Of a DNA stretch of 64,000 bases, positions 12,301-23,265 are shown one piece after another. The notes beneath the pieces are model-generated. The model had not been told where the DNA came from, made no database searches, and saw only the letters and a program-made list of their open reading frames with translations. Position numbers and translations under genes: made by a program. Numbering within the stretch: the first letter of the stretch is position 1; each line of letters opens with the position of its first letter. This stretch comes from Torreya grandis (Eukaryota; Streptophyta; Pinopsida; Cupressales; Taxaceae): contig JARHVA010000021.1 of NCBI GenBank assembly GCA_037957365.1, forward strand, positions 6,683,501-6,747,500, in the 5' to 3' direction.

Positions 12301-14587
12301 TGGACTGAGACAGTCTCAGGTCTCTACCTATAAGTTGTTTTAGGTTGGGAATGACATGAAATTGGTCTTGATTTATGATTTAAAAACTCCTTTATATCCA
12401 TAATGTTATTAGTTTTGTCTTTTCTATCTCCTTTATCCTAGAAGTGCCTTAAGATCCCTCCAAATGCCATAATCCTCATTTTGATGTTTGCTCAACTATA
12501 GGTAGCTATTTTTCCTTCGTTTGAGGCCTGTAGGTTGTTTTATAGGTCAATAATAGGCTTTTTCATGGTGAAATTGATTCATTTTATTTCATTCAAAACA
12601 TAAAATTTCCTCATCTCATTCATGATCATGCCTATTTCACAAACTTTGAACTTTCTACCTGTAAGTGACTCCTTACAATCCTATGTATGGATAGAGGAGT
12701 ATGTATTATGGTTTACGACATTATATTTCAATTTTTCTCATGGAATATTAGGTTTCAAGTATAACTTGAGCCATTATCATCATCCAACTTGATATCATGT
12801 CCTAGAATACCATAATGAAGGGCAAGGTTAACATTTTGATCAGTTTCTTATAAATAGCACTACCTTATTTTAGTGATTTTCTAGCCATCTTTAGACCTTG
12901 AAAAATCCAGTATCCACTTAGATTTTGCTTCTAAAAATTGGTAAAATTATTTTAGGTGGATAGGGCTACCAAATTTTCCAATTTTAAATCTTGGATCACC
13001 TATCACATGAATTTTGTGAGGTCCTAAAAAGCCTTCAAGGCCTCTGTTTGCCATTTTTAGAACAAAAGGGCCTGAATACGGTCCAACCTTCCATTTGATA
13101 GTTTTATTGTCAAACTAGAATGATAAATAGGTCTGTTTAGGCCTTCCCATAGCAAGGAATCTCAAATTGTATTGACCAATATATTGGAAAACCTCTAGAA
13201 GGCATTTCTATGGTATTAGTTGTAGATGATCATTTCTTCTATAGAAGTAGAATTGGGTCTATTCTTCAAAGTTTGTAAGTTCGTAGCACCTACATGCCTC
13301 TATCAAATATTAAATGCACATTAGTGGTCCCAAGAGGTTAAGTACCATGTTAAACCCTCCAAATTTCACTTATGATGTCAGCATGCTTCTAGAGGTGAAG
13401 TTTTTTTTAACTGTGACATACAAGAAAATCATAAAATGACAAGAATAATGCAAGGAATGACTTAAAAACAACTCAAGATAAATTTTAAAAACTTTATTTC
13501 CAAAAATATACCATTATAATTTCCAAAACAACATCAAAACATCATATCTAATGAGAAGGAAACATTTTCAAAGCAATTTGATGACTGTGAATGCAAACTA
13601 GACATTTTGCAAGCCTAAAAGAGGTTTCCTCAAACAATTGAACTATAAAAAACAAGAATAAGCATGGAAACATCTTAAAAATAATGTGGAGACACATAAA
13701 ACACACAAATCCATCAATCAAAAACAAAAAAACTTTGAGACAATCTCAGACAGTGATCCCGTCATGGTTGAATATGCATAAAAAACTGCCTGGAATCAAA
13801 CTAATTTTTAATAAAGGAGGATGAAAAAAATATCAAGTTATTATTTTTAAAATTAAGTTCACTCAGATCACTATCAACCCTTGAAAATACTCCTCCCAAT
13901 TACACCTGTACGGCCCATGCCAAGTGCATGAAGTTGCTCGTTTGCTTGTCAAGTGAAAATGGAGGAAAACAAGTTACAGATGATTTTTTTGAATTATTAT
14001 TGGAAAATAGGCATTTAAATGGATAATTGGAGGTGAAGAGTTACTTTTCCCATGTTTTTAGCTGATAGTGGACTTGAAAACTCTGTGCAAGTGCCCAAAA
14101 ACTCTTATTTTTAAGGGGAAAATAACATCAACTTAACATAACTACTTCTTTCCTAACAAATAAGTATTCCATTCATGATAATATCATGATCCACATTAAA
14201 CATAACCTTGGTGTCAATTTTTATTGCATGAAAATCCATATAAGTCATTAAATGGGTTAAAATATGACCAAAAGCCCCCCTTTTCCACATGCGACAAGAC
14301 CTATGACCAATTTATGAATTGGAAACATATTAAAACATATTAAGGACCACATTAATACATTTTAAACACAATTTGACCCTTTTACTACCTTTGACTAGGG
14401 TTGACCAACCTTTGACTTTAGTTGACTAGCCTAATACATAGAGGGTGGACTTAAACAAGGACTAGGAAGGGGATGGGTAAGATAATGGATCAATATTAAA
14501 CAGTATAATACAGATGGGAATCTTATTAAGAGATCAAAAATATTATGGGTTGACCCAAATTTGACTTGGGGTCAAATTTGGTCAACA
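9355..14587 (-). repeat. Giant LTR 'A' (3' LTR of left copy), 5.2 kb
   Basis: Ends are TGTTGTTAACAAATT (low side) and GGTCAACA (high side), so on the minus strand it starts TGTTGACC and ends in CA. It is collinear with LTRs B, C and D. It holds no credible gene; the short frames in it are chance. A GA-rich block near 10038-10058 and 10118-10130 is shared by all copies. Compared with the others it lacks the 'gagggggactgcccct' segment near 11620. Confidence 0.85.
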
Positions 14588-14904
14588 TTCTTGGTTATTC
14601 CTAGGGGTGGCATGCCAGCTATGCCTAAGACCAGTTGCCTCATCTTTCCATTGGGCATGGATTCACGCATATGAGCACTCAAAATGACATGAATAGACCT
14701 TGGATTAACCTCAAGATGATTGAAATTACACAAGACACCCAAATAAATAACAACACACACAAGATACAAGCAAAACAAAAAATAAAGACATACTTGTGCT
14801 ACTAAAAACTTAGGGAACACAAAGCAAAACTAAAAAAAAAACTAGTGTGTACCTTCATATTGATCATACTCCCTTCCCAGATCAAAAGGGGAGTATCTTT
14901 AATC
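14588..14904 (-). other. Internal 3' untranslated part of the left giant-LTR element
   Basis: Lies between the last coding frame and the 3' LTR. A polypurine tract is expected next to 14588; the local minus-strand sequence 'aggaataaccaagaa' is only weakly purine-rich, so I cannot define one. Confidence 0.4.
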
Positions 14905-15387
14905 TCATTCCTCATTGGATAAAATATCATTCCATGTATGCTTCCTTTTGGGTGTGATGCTAGAGGACTTATGTTTTCTCTTTGTTCCTTGACTTTCCAT
15001 GTCATTTTGTGAAGTCATCTCAAATGGATCTCCCAAGTAGCTAAAGTCTTCTTGGTTTTGGAAACATGTCTCACATTGTTTCCATCTTGTCTCCTCATAG
15101 TAAAATTTCATGTCCATATATAGGAAAGCTTGTTGTATGTTCATGTCTCCTTGATAGATCTCATCTTCTTTCTCAATCATCACACCTTCTTCACAGTCTC
15201 CAAGAAGTATTGTATCATGAAAATTTTGAAATATCTCTTGCTTAGATTCCTCTTTGATGATGGTAGAGGCATCTTCATGAGTGATTGTAGGATCAATATT
15301 CAAATCACTTTCAATGGGCCCAAGACCATCATATATTGTTTCATCATGATCCAAACTCTCTTGATGATAATACTCCTCAACACACAC
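14905..15387 (-). CDS. Acidic ORF with basic C-terminal cluster, giant-LTR element (left)
   Basis: An open frame of 160 codons on the minus strand, rich in Glu and Asp. Near its end it has a basic, bipartite nuclear-localisation-like cluster (TKRKHKSSSITPKRKH, about residues 135-150). It follows the protease/linker region where RT would sit in a complete element, but shows no RT, RNase H or integrase motif. The same region of the right copy (about 28790-29270) is homologous but broken by stops. It may be the C-terminal part of one long linker ORF that also includes 15487-15690 (same frame). Function unknown. Confidence 0.45.
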   Translation of the reverse strand: MCVEEYYHQESLDHDETIYDGLGPIESDLNIDPTITHEDASTIIKEESKQEIFQNFHDTILLGDCEEGVMIEKEDEIYQGDMNIQQAFLYMDMKFYYEETRWKQCETCFQNQEDFSYLGDPFEMTSQNDMESQGTKRKHKSSSITPKRKHTWNDILSNEE

Positions 15388-15486
15388 CTTTTTTCCAACT
15401 TATAGCTTATCATGGCTTGTGGTCAATTTTATAGGACTTGTAGGCCCGTTTTGGCTTTCAAATTCATTTCATATGTCTTCAAATGT

Positions 15487-15690
15487 CTACCATAAGCCAT
15501 CATCTTTTGATTGATCTACATCATTTAAAGGAACAATGAGAGAAAACATTTCTTCTTTAGGATTAAAAAGAAGTCCTTCTAAGGCATCCTTTTCAACACA
15601 AGGATAATAAATTTGACAAGGGGTTAGACTTTTCTCATCATTCAACCAATCTGAAACCTCTATTCCTTCTTCACAATATTCTCCACACAA
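15487..15690 (-). CDS. Linker ORF fragment, giant-LTR element (left)
   Basis: A 67-codon frame in the same phase as 14905-15387 and separated from it by stops. The stretch 'LEGLLFNPKEEMFSLIVPLN' has a close counterpart in the right copy at 29287-29562, so it is a genuine part of the family's coding region and not chance. No known domain. Confidence 0.45.
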   Translation of the reverse strand: MCGEYCEEGIEVSDWLNDEKSLTPCQIYYPCVEKDALEGLLFNPKEEMFSLIVPLNDVDQSKDDGLW

Positions 15691-15925
15691 GTTGACTTGT
15701 TACACCATGGTTTCTTCCCTATTTTGGTTGTTCTCAAGGATAGACTCCCAAGAATAAAATTTTTGGGAAATGGAAAAAGAGTTTAGGGCATCTTGAGATT
15801 GCCAAGATGGATTAGTTTCATGGGCTCTCAATTTCTCTTCTAAATTGAAAATTAGGCTACAAACCCCAAGCACTTCATAGGTATAACTTGACCAATTAGC
15901 CTCCTCTATAATTATCTACTCATTT

Positions 15926-16483
15926 TTATTTTTCCAACCCATTCCTTATGCTCCTAATATAAACACTAGGAATGACTTGATCACCACTATATCTAGTGTC
16001 AAGATCTATCATGTAATCTTGGTATCCAATAAGAGATTCTTTAAAACTAGCAATGGAGTGACTTGAAGGTGAATCAATTGGACTATGTGGAGAACATGAT
16101 AGAGAGGACTGATTATTCACCATATAGGACTCATTACAATCTTGGATAAGTATTTTCTCATCTTGAGAAGGAATAGGAAAAGTAGGACATACTTCTTCTA
16201 TTTTATGATCTTCATTTGTAATTGGGCATATAGGAATGCCTTCCTCATACACACAATAAGTCCACAAATCAATCTCTTCCATGGATGCATAAGGATAATG
16301 CTCATATATTTTAGTACCATACTCATCAAGGAAAAGGTCAAAAATACCTTCAAGAGGAGAGGACGCTTCACCTTCAATGACACCTTCTTCTTCTTCTTCA
16401 CTAATCACACAATTTGGATTTGAACTTGACTCCACATATGGTTCAAAATGAAACCTTGCCAAGGGTTGTGTTCTTATGGTCAC
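15926..16483 (-). CDS. Acidic linker ORF after the protease, giant-LTR element (left)
   Basis: 185 codons on the minus strand. It opens with 'TIRTQPLARFHFEPY', the kind of sequence that directly follows the protease core in this lineage, and then becomes acidic (a run of five Glu, then 'GVIEGEASSPLEG') and Ser-rich. The right copy (29809-30342) keeps the same protein with many substitutions and joins it in frame to the protease, apart from one stop. In a full gypsy element RT would follow within a few hundred codons; it does not. This is a decayed or specialised linker. Role unknown. Confidence 0.6.
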   Translation of the reverse strand: MTIRTQPLARFHFEPYVESSSNPNCVISEEEEEGVIEGEASSPLEGIFDLFLDEYGTKIYEHYPYASMEEIDLWTYCVYEEGIPICPITNEDHKIEEVCPTFPIPSQDEKILIQDCNESYMVNNQSSLSCSPHSPIDSPSSHSIASFKESLIGYQDYMIDLDTRYSGDQVIPSVYIRSIRNGLEK

Positions 16484-16629
16484 CTTGGTTCCATATCTTA
16501 TTATAAAAGTTAGGAAAGTCCAATTATTAGAAAGATATCCTCATATTTTAGCCGTGAAGTCCCTTGACAAGAAAAGAGCAAAGTGGGCTAGAAGGTCTAC
16601 CACCATAGCGTCTTGCATAATGGGGAAGC

Positions 16630-16905
16630 TTAGAAATCATTTAGAAAAACTTTCAACCCTTTAACTAATCCCAGAGTCTTGGTTGGAGTTCCATCAAGTT
16701 CAAACACACCCTTTTTATGTGGTTCATACTTTAACCCCAACTTATCTGCAACCACCTTAGGCATAACCATGGTACTAACCCCACTATCCACACTGCAACT
16801 GTGAACCAATTTATCTCTTACAATGAGTGTGAGGTAGAAAGTTGGAGACTTTTCAGATTTGGTGGATGGATCGAGGACATGACTTGGTGTGTTGGCAAGG
16901 GCCAC
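16630..16905 (-). pseudogene. Retroviral-type aspartic protease, giant-LTR element (left)
   Basis: The minus-strand frame contains 'SCSVDSGVSTMVMPKVVADK' followed by 'LGLKYEPHKKGVFELDGT'. VDSG is the catalytic motif (family consensus D-S/T-G-A-S/T; here DSGVS) and the hydrophobic beta-strand pattern after it fits Ty3/gypsy proteases. Its role in the family is to cut the Gag polyprotein. The frame stops at 'KVFLNDF' and the rest of the protease continues in another phase, so this copy is broken. The Gag region lies upstream (higher coordinates) and the acidic linker downstream. Confidence 0.8.
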
Positions 16906-17136
16906 ACCATGGTACCTTGGAGCTTTAGGGGATACATTAATATTGGTAAGTTGTTCTTGTAATATTTCCTTTTGACTAGGAATTTACAAGACTTCCCAAA
17001 GAGATATGCTAGTCTTGGTATTCTTCAAAGAATCAATAATATTCAAAGGGGAAGTATTCACATTTTCTTGTATTTTTAAAGGTAGTGAGGAAACTTGAAA
17101 TTAATGCATTGTAGGCTTGATAACCTTAATTTCATT

Positions 17137-17325
17137 CTAACTTTTATGTGAAATGTGATTAGGAGATGCTACATTAGGATTCATACCTTGTGGCCTTGGA
17201 GATTCATCACTGGGAGTCACATGTGCTTTGGGAACCTCTCCCATAGTTCTTTTATTGTCTCTTGTGTTGGCTACAATTGATGTACTTTGATTCAACACAT
17301 AGTCATCCTCATTTTGAAAGTTCAT
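17137..17325 (-). pseudogene. Gag-protease spacer fragment, giant-LTR element (left)
   Basis: A 62-codon frame between Gag and protease, with a close counterpart at 30910-31098 ('GEVPKAHVTPSDESPRPQGM' here). Polar and Pro-rich, without a recognised domain. It is in the same phase as the Gag start and the protease, so it was probably part of one Gag-Pro reading frame. Confidence 0.5.
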
Positions 17326-17560
17326 GAGAATAGTACCTTAACTGCTACCTTTTCCATGAGTATTCACTTACATGAGATGTTCTTCTTCCGATGTAAGTCA
17401 AGGAGTGGCTTCTTCTTATGCCAATAAAGCATGAAAAGCTTCTCCACCATCATACTCAAATTGACCTTGAGATTTTCCCCAATGATCCATTAAAAAAATT
17501 CATATGGATTGGAAAAAAAACCCTTATAGATGAAATATAATTAGGATTATAGGCATTGGT

Positions 17561-18420
17561 CTACCTATTAAAAAATTGTTGACCTTGTCCTCTTCCTTGG
17601 TAGTTGTATTGGGGTGGAGGTATATAGCCTTGTTGAGGATAGTATTGAGGACTGGTTGGAACACTTACATGCAATTGAACTTGTTTGAGATGATCTTGAA
17701 AAGAAATAATAATCTCATCCTTATCTATGGAATTATCCACCTTATTGGGCATGTTTTTAGTTTTGACATTGGTATTGGAAACTTGTGCTATGCTTGGATT
17801 TTCAACTGAACCATGAGACAACAAGGGCATGAAAAATCTTGGGGGTAATTTCCCAGATTATATCAAAATATTCTTAGCTTTAATGGCCATCTCATATTCC
17901 TTGGGTAAAGTAAATACTCCCATTGATTGCAACATTATTGCCACATCAGTGCCAATAGCCTTAAGATAGGTGGGGAATACAAAGCTTGGATGAGGCCTCA
18001 TGTTAGGTGGTAACCTATGCCTTGTTCTTTGAAATCTCCCATGGATTTATTAGGACCTCTCTTTATCACATTAAGCTGGTGGATTAATAAAGAATGATCA
18101 CTCTTTTTCTCAAACCTACTCACCAATAATTCCCCAAAGTCATCCCAATTTGTGATGCAACCACCTTCCAAAGTTATATACCAATCAGGGGCCTTACCTT
18201 TTAGAGATATGATAACAAATCTAATGCCTATGTTGACTTGAGTGGCATTATGGAAGTTGAAAAAGTTTGAAATGTCCCTAATGTCCTCAGATGGGGTAAT
18301 AGGACCCTCTCCATTCAATCTAGGGAGATTTTTGGTAACATTAGGAGGAATAGGGTCATATACAGGAAGGTTAATTGGATTTTGAGTGTTGAAGGCTAGG
18401 AAAGGATGTTTCCTAGCCAT
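17561..18420 (-). pseudogene. Gag of the giant-LTR element (left copy)
   Basis: The first 140 codons (18420-17998) hold a plant retrotransposon Gag: 'FFNFHNATQVNIGIRFVIIS', then 'LKGKAPDWYITLEGG', then 'NWDDFGELLVSRF' and 'LNVIKRGPNKSMGDFKEQG', matching the usual order (hydrophobic helix, SLKGKA.DW, W..L...F..RF, F). A frameshift near 18000 moves the rest to another phase, ending in a Tyr/Pro/Gln-rich tail at 17561. I see no CCHC zinc knuckle. Gag forms the particle that packages element RNA. It starts about 340 bases inside the 5' LTR edge, after a leader. Confidence 0.8.
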
Positions 18421-18740
18421 CTATTCTCCTTCCTCTTGATCTCATATCTATTAAACTTCATCTTTTTCTTCTTCAAAACCTTCTTGTTTAGTATCTTTAA
18501 AAGTTAGGAATGGTTCAGGATGTTGTTCTTCAAGAGGAGTTTCAGGTAGAGGGACTTGATTGAAAACTCTACTAGGAGATGATTTAGTGAGGACCATGAA
18601 GTATAGTGTGGAACACTTGATCTAAAACTAGAGATTATCACCTTTTGGAGTCACCAAATGCTGGAATAGAAACACTTCTTCAATTTTGGGCTTCTCAAGA
18701 CCAACATTCACCTTGACATGTAAACAATTAGGACCATCTA

Positions 18741-18760
18741 TCCCACCAGGAATGCCAAAA
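18741..18760 (-). other. Primer binding site of the left giant-LTR element
   Basis: On the minus strand, directly after the LTR end (...GATGACAACAA), comes TTGGCATTCCTGGTGGGA. The right copy has TTGGCATGCTTGGTGGGAC at the same place and the unrelated-looking element at 53704 has TGGCACGCCCGGTGGGAC, so this is a conserved tRNA-complementary site. I do not assign the tRNA. Confidence 0.65.
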
Positions 18761-18761
18761 T

Positions 18762-21700
18762 TGTTGTCATCAAATTGTACACCTTATGACACTATATGAA
18801 GATATCTCAATTTGATGCAACATTTAATTATATCTCATATTTTCATTAACTTTTAAGAGAGATGAATCTCTAGGATTGAAAGGGATAGCTCCCTAAATTC
18901 TTCTCCAAGTGCCTATCACCTAATCTATGCTTGTTCATGAAAAGAGTTAAAAATTTGAATAAAATGAAAACTATACTAGAGAGGTGATATAGTAAGAATA
19001 TATCCCATATAATATCATAATTATACTAAGAAACAATGCTTTCCAAGACCAATTCTATGCATTTAAGGATCATAACATAGTGTTTCAATGTGAAGGTAAC
19101 ATGTTTGGGACAATCAAAAAGATACTTGACCTAAGGGGTAGATTTAACATCATAGATAAAATTTCATACTTGAAAGAGAGATTAGTATATTAAAAACAAT
19201 CTAAATGACCTATTAACATCTGAACTCTTTCTTAAACATGAAGGATAAAGGGAGTAAGGATGATACTGTCACTTAGGTCCACTATACATCACTCACACAC
19301 CTAAACAAAAATATTCACAACTCAGAATTAGAATTGTATTAAATGTTAAAAATAAAAGTGTAACATAATTTTATCATGGATTCTCCATATAAAATTTTGG
19401 TCTCTTTTACAATGGCCAAAGTGGCTCAATTTATAGAACTTTGAGGAAGAGAGAGAGAAGAGAAGTTGAAGAGGCACAAGGACATGTGTCACCAATGTGA
19501 ATATTAGTTAAAAATGCATGAGAGAGAGGTATGAGGTGAGACATATAATTTTATGAGATAAAAATTTCATTTAAAATCATCCAAGACCTACAAATAGTCA
19601 AGAAACTCCTTTTTTATGCATAGAAAACCACCCTTCATGATTGGCCTTACAAAACTATCCTAACTCTATAACTGGTAAAGTTTAATTATTAATGTAAATA
19701 AAAGGGGTTACTTAGAATCCCTCACATGAATTGGGGAGGCTCTTGAACCTTCCTATCATTCTGGCCATGCATGATCATACTTGGTAATCTCAAAATAGCC
19801 CATTTCCCTTCACCTCTCACACTTGTCACCTTAAAGATATAAAAATATGAAATATGATCCATAAAATAAGAGTAATGACATGTTTAAGGAGTTATAATAA
19901 CATCAATTACAATAAATTGGCCTTAAAAGAATCTCAAAATGAATATTCACTATTTTCTCTAAGTCTTCTCTAGTTGGTTCACTAGATTGGCTTAAATGGG
20001 AGAATTAGTAGGCACACTTAGGAGATTATAAAATATATAAAATGACCATGAAGACTTATAAAAATTCATAAAATTTCCTTCAAAAGTGATTTTTTCTCCT
20101 GGAAGTTTACCATGCCTACAAAACACCAAAAATGATCAAAATAAGCCTTGTTTTGCCCTATTTCATATAGGTCCATACAAAAACATTACATTAGGAGGTA
20201 CCTGGTAGATTATTCTACATGTTACCAAATTTTAATGGCATTTTCATTTGATATTCATGCTTAATTTTCAATTTCTCCCCTGTCGAGTCCTTGAGAAGGG
20301 TTTGCAAGGGTTTTGAAGTGATTTTCATTCTTAGTATTCATTCATAGCCATGACACATTAGAATTATGATAAAATTACACTTAAGTCTCCTGAAATACCT
20401 CTTTCAGATTCATTTAATGGCTCAAGGTCCCATGCAAATATTGGTGGAATTTCTAAGCACTTGAAGTTGACATTCAAGCTCATTTTTTGCTTCCTCGTGG
20501 GGTTTGAATGCTTCCTAAGCCAAAAATGGATTCTTGGAGACTTTATTTGAAAAATAAGGGTTTAAAAATATATTTATATACCATAAAAAATTCCTCCAAC
20601 ATTTTTTATGGATTTCCAAAATCTTTAAATGGGAACTTACGCTTGTTTGATTTTAGACCTAGACCTTGCCAATAGGTCTGCCTACATCTCTGATATCCTC
20701 TTGACCTTGAAATGGTTATCCTTGAAATGTGATAGATTGAGCACACATAAAATAAAATTTTAATCATTAATTTATCACATGGAAGGCATATATTAGGTTG
20801 AAAATGCATATGACCTCCAAATTAGCTTCTAGCCCTAAACTTTTCATTCACACTTGACTGTAACCCTTATTGTGTAGGATGTCATGTTTGATCTAAATCA
20901 TTATATAAAGGTTTCTTAGGTTCCTCCATCTGTCCCAAAAATATTTAAATTTTTTTTAATAATCCAATTGGTCTCTGGTTCACAATTCCTCACTTTTCTT
21001 CATAACTACCATTCTTGTGCATGAGGGGGACTGCCCCTACTCTGAGACAAAACAAATAGTAATAGGCATATATTTTTGGGAAAAGTGAGTATTTTGAAAT
21101 ATCCACAGGATCATAATTACAAAATATACAATTTTTTTTCGTTTTATTCCATGGTTATGGGGTCTAACCATCCCAATTTCTTCAAAAATAGGTAAAAACC
21201 TTATTTTTGCATGTTCTTACCCAAACCTCCTCTTGGATTCTCCTTCCAAACCCATTTGATGAATAAAAGTTATTAATGCATGTTAATTACCATAATTTCA
21301 TGATTTTTAAACCTAGGGATCAACTCAAAACCTCTCTCCTAAGTGGAATCCCCAAACTCACCTCTTGAAATAAGGTTTTCCCTACACTGCCTATACGGAC
21401 TGAGTCCATTTTCTATGAGAAAAGGGATTTCGGTGGATTGAGGATGTTTTTGAAATAAAATTTCCTTAATTTTATCTTTAGGAATATAATTTATACTATT
21501 TTAAACTCTCCTTTCCTCCTTGGGCACCAAACTCTCATCATGTCCTTCTCTTACTTATGACCCTATCTAACTGTGACAGTGAACATGGTATCTCCTTTTA
21601 GGTGCCTTTATTTAGAGATTTTGACCAAGGTTTCAAAATAATGTATAGTACCTTTTTGAATCACCTTAATATTACAATGTGAACCATCTTCCAAACCTAG

Positions 21701-22280
21701 CATCTTGGCCCTTTTAGGCCTTTCAATTGCTCACTATCCTCTTGGACTAAGACAGTCCTAGGTCTCTACATGTAGGTTATTTTAGGATGGGAATGGCATG
21801 AAATTGGTACTTATTTATGATTTATTAACTAATTTATATCCCCCAATTTATTATTTTTGTCTTTTCTATCTCCTTTATCCTATAAGTGCCTTAAGATCCC
21901 TCCAAATGCCATAATCCTCATTCCACTGTTTGCTCAACTGTAGGTGGCTATTTTTCATTCATTTTAGACTTGTATGTTATTTTATAGGTCAAGAATAGGA
22001 TTTTTAATGGTGTAATTGATGTAATTTATTTATTTTATTTCATTAAAAACATAAACTTTCCTCATCTCATTCATGATCATGCCTATTTCACAAACTTTAA
22101 CCTTTTTGCCTGTAGGTGACTCCTTACAGTCCTGTGTACGGATATAGGAATATGTATTGGAGTTTAAGACATTAAATTTAAACTTATCTCATCGATTATT
22201 AGATTTAAAGCATAATTTGAGCCATTATCATCATCCAAGTTGATAGAATGGCCTAGAATATCATAATGAAGGGCAAGGTT
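18762..22280 (-). repeat. Giant LTR 'B' (5' LTR of left copy), truncated
   Basis: Collinear with LTR D (32546-36047) and stops at GGGCAAGGTT, where the second duplicate begins. It shares with D variants absent from A and C, such as 'gaggcacaaggacatgtgtcaccaatg' (about 19470) and the block at 21480-21650. No gene inside. Confidence 0.85.
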
Positions 22281-23174
22281 AAAAATCAAACACTTGTACA
22301 CCCATTTCTTTTGAACAAAAAAACATTACGCTGGTCAAATCCAAATCACTTTTTGCCTCATTATAAATTTAAATAACATCATTGTTTTTGTATTTTTAAA
22401 ATATAATCATTACATTTTTTGTGTGAGTCTAGAACCATTCATCACTTTGTAAATCTACAAGTCTTTTTCTAATCCAAATTTAAAATCTTGTCTTTCTAAT
22501 TTCTAATGCAAATGCTATTGGTTTTACCTTTCATGCTTGGTTTTAATAACGTGGATGACATTTTTTGTTTGTATTGAAGTCCATATTGTCTATAATCTTT
22601 TATTATTCCATTCTTATTGTGGACTTATATTATCTTGCATTCGCACACGCTCTAAGTTCTTGGACCATTCTACCTTCTTTACCATGTGGCGTTATATTAT
22701 TGAGCATTTTGTTTTGGATTTAGGCTTAGTAATTATTGTGTTAATTCACATATTGAGCTTATTAGCTCACATTTTATTCTTATTGATCTGAAAAATTTTC
22801 TTCTAGATTCTCTATCCATAACTCATTGCAGTTGTGCTTAGATTTTTATGATATTAACATACTTTGAACTTAGAGTTTTGTGTGCTAAATTAAACCCTAA
22901 GTTCCAAGATTATTTTACCCTATTATAATTTATGATTTAAACCAACCAAGGTTGAGTAATTTTTTAACCTCTTTATTCTAATTATGTGGCACTATGCCAT
23001 TTCCTTTTATTATAGTCTCGTTCTACCTTGTCTTTGTTTGATTGAAGAGTCTAAAATACCTTTCAAACATATGGAATGATGGGTTTGCCAATAGAATAGT
23101 GAGATTATCCTAGACCGAAAACCTACAAGTAAATTTTATGTTTATTTTATTTTATTTCATTTTTATCATTTTTT

Positions 23175-23265
23175 TGGGGTAGAATAGGGATTGATAACAT
23201 TGATTATTCACAACTTATTCTAAGTTTGTTTGTGTAATTTGCATATGCTTTACATCTAGTGGTTA
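23175..23265 (-). repeat. Left part of an LTR of element E (right duplicate)
   Basis: TTGGGGTAGAATAGGG...CATCTAGTGGTTA, equivalent to 9264-9354 and to the first 91 bases of the complete E LTR at 44154-44635. Its continuation lies on the other side of the nested element, at 37823-38205. Confidence 0.65.

Larger units (their letters stand above)
9355..18761 (-). mobile_element. Giant-LTR gag-pro retrotransposon, left copy: 3' LTR and internal region
   Basis: The minus-strand element begins in LTR B (18762-22280, cut off by the duplication), continues through Gag, protease and an acidic linker, and ends in LTR A (9355-14587). Its own 5' end is missing because LTR B stops at the duplication joint. 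RT, RNase H and integrase motifs were not found, so it must have relied on a partner element. The internal region is about 4.17 kb, shorter than one LTR, which is unusual. Confidence 0.8.
8371..22280. repeat. Left copy of a 13.9 kb tandem segmental duplication
   Basis: From AAAAACCAAACACTTG at 8371 this segment is collinear with 22281-36047. The offset is 13910-13911 at the start and drifts by indels to about 13780 near the end. It contains a 1 kb left flank, the start of element E, a 5.2 kb LTR, an internal gag-pro region and a right LTR cut off at 22280. The truncation point is exactly where the second copy begins, which is what a head-to-tail duplication produces. The A/C and B/D LTR pairs share private variants (see findings). 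Confidence 0.85.
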
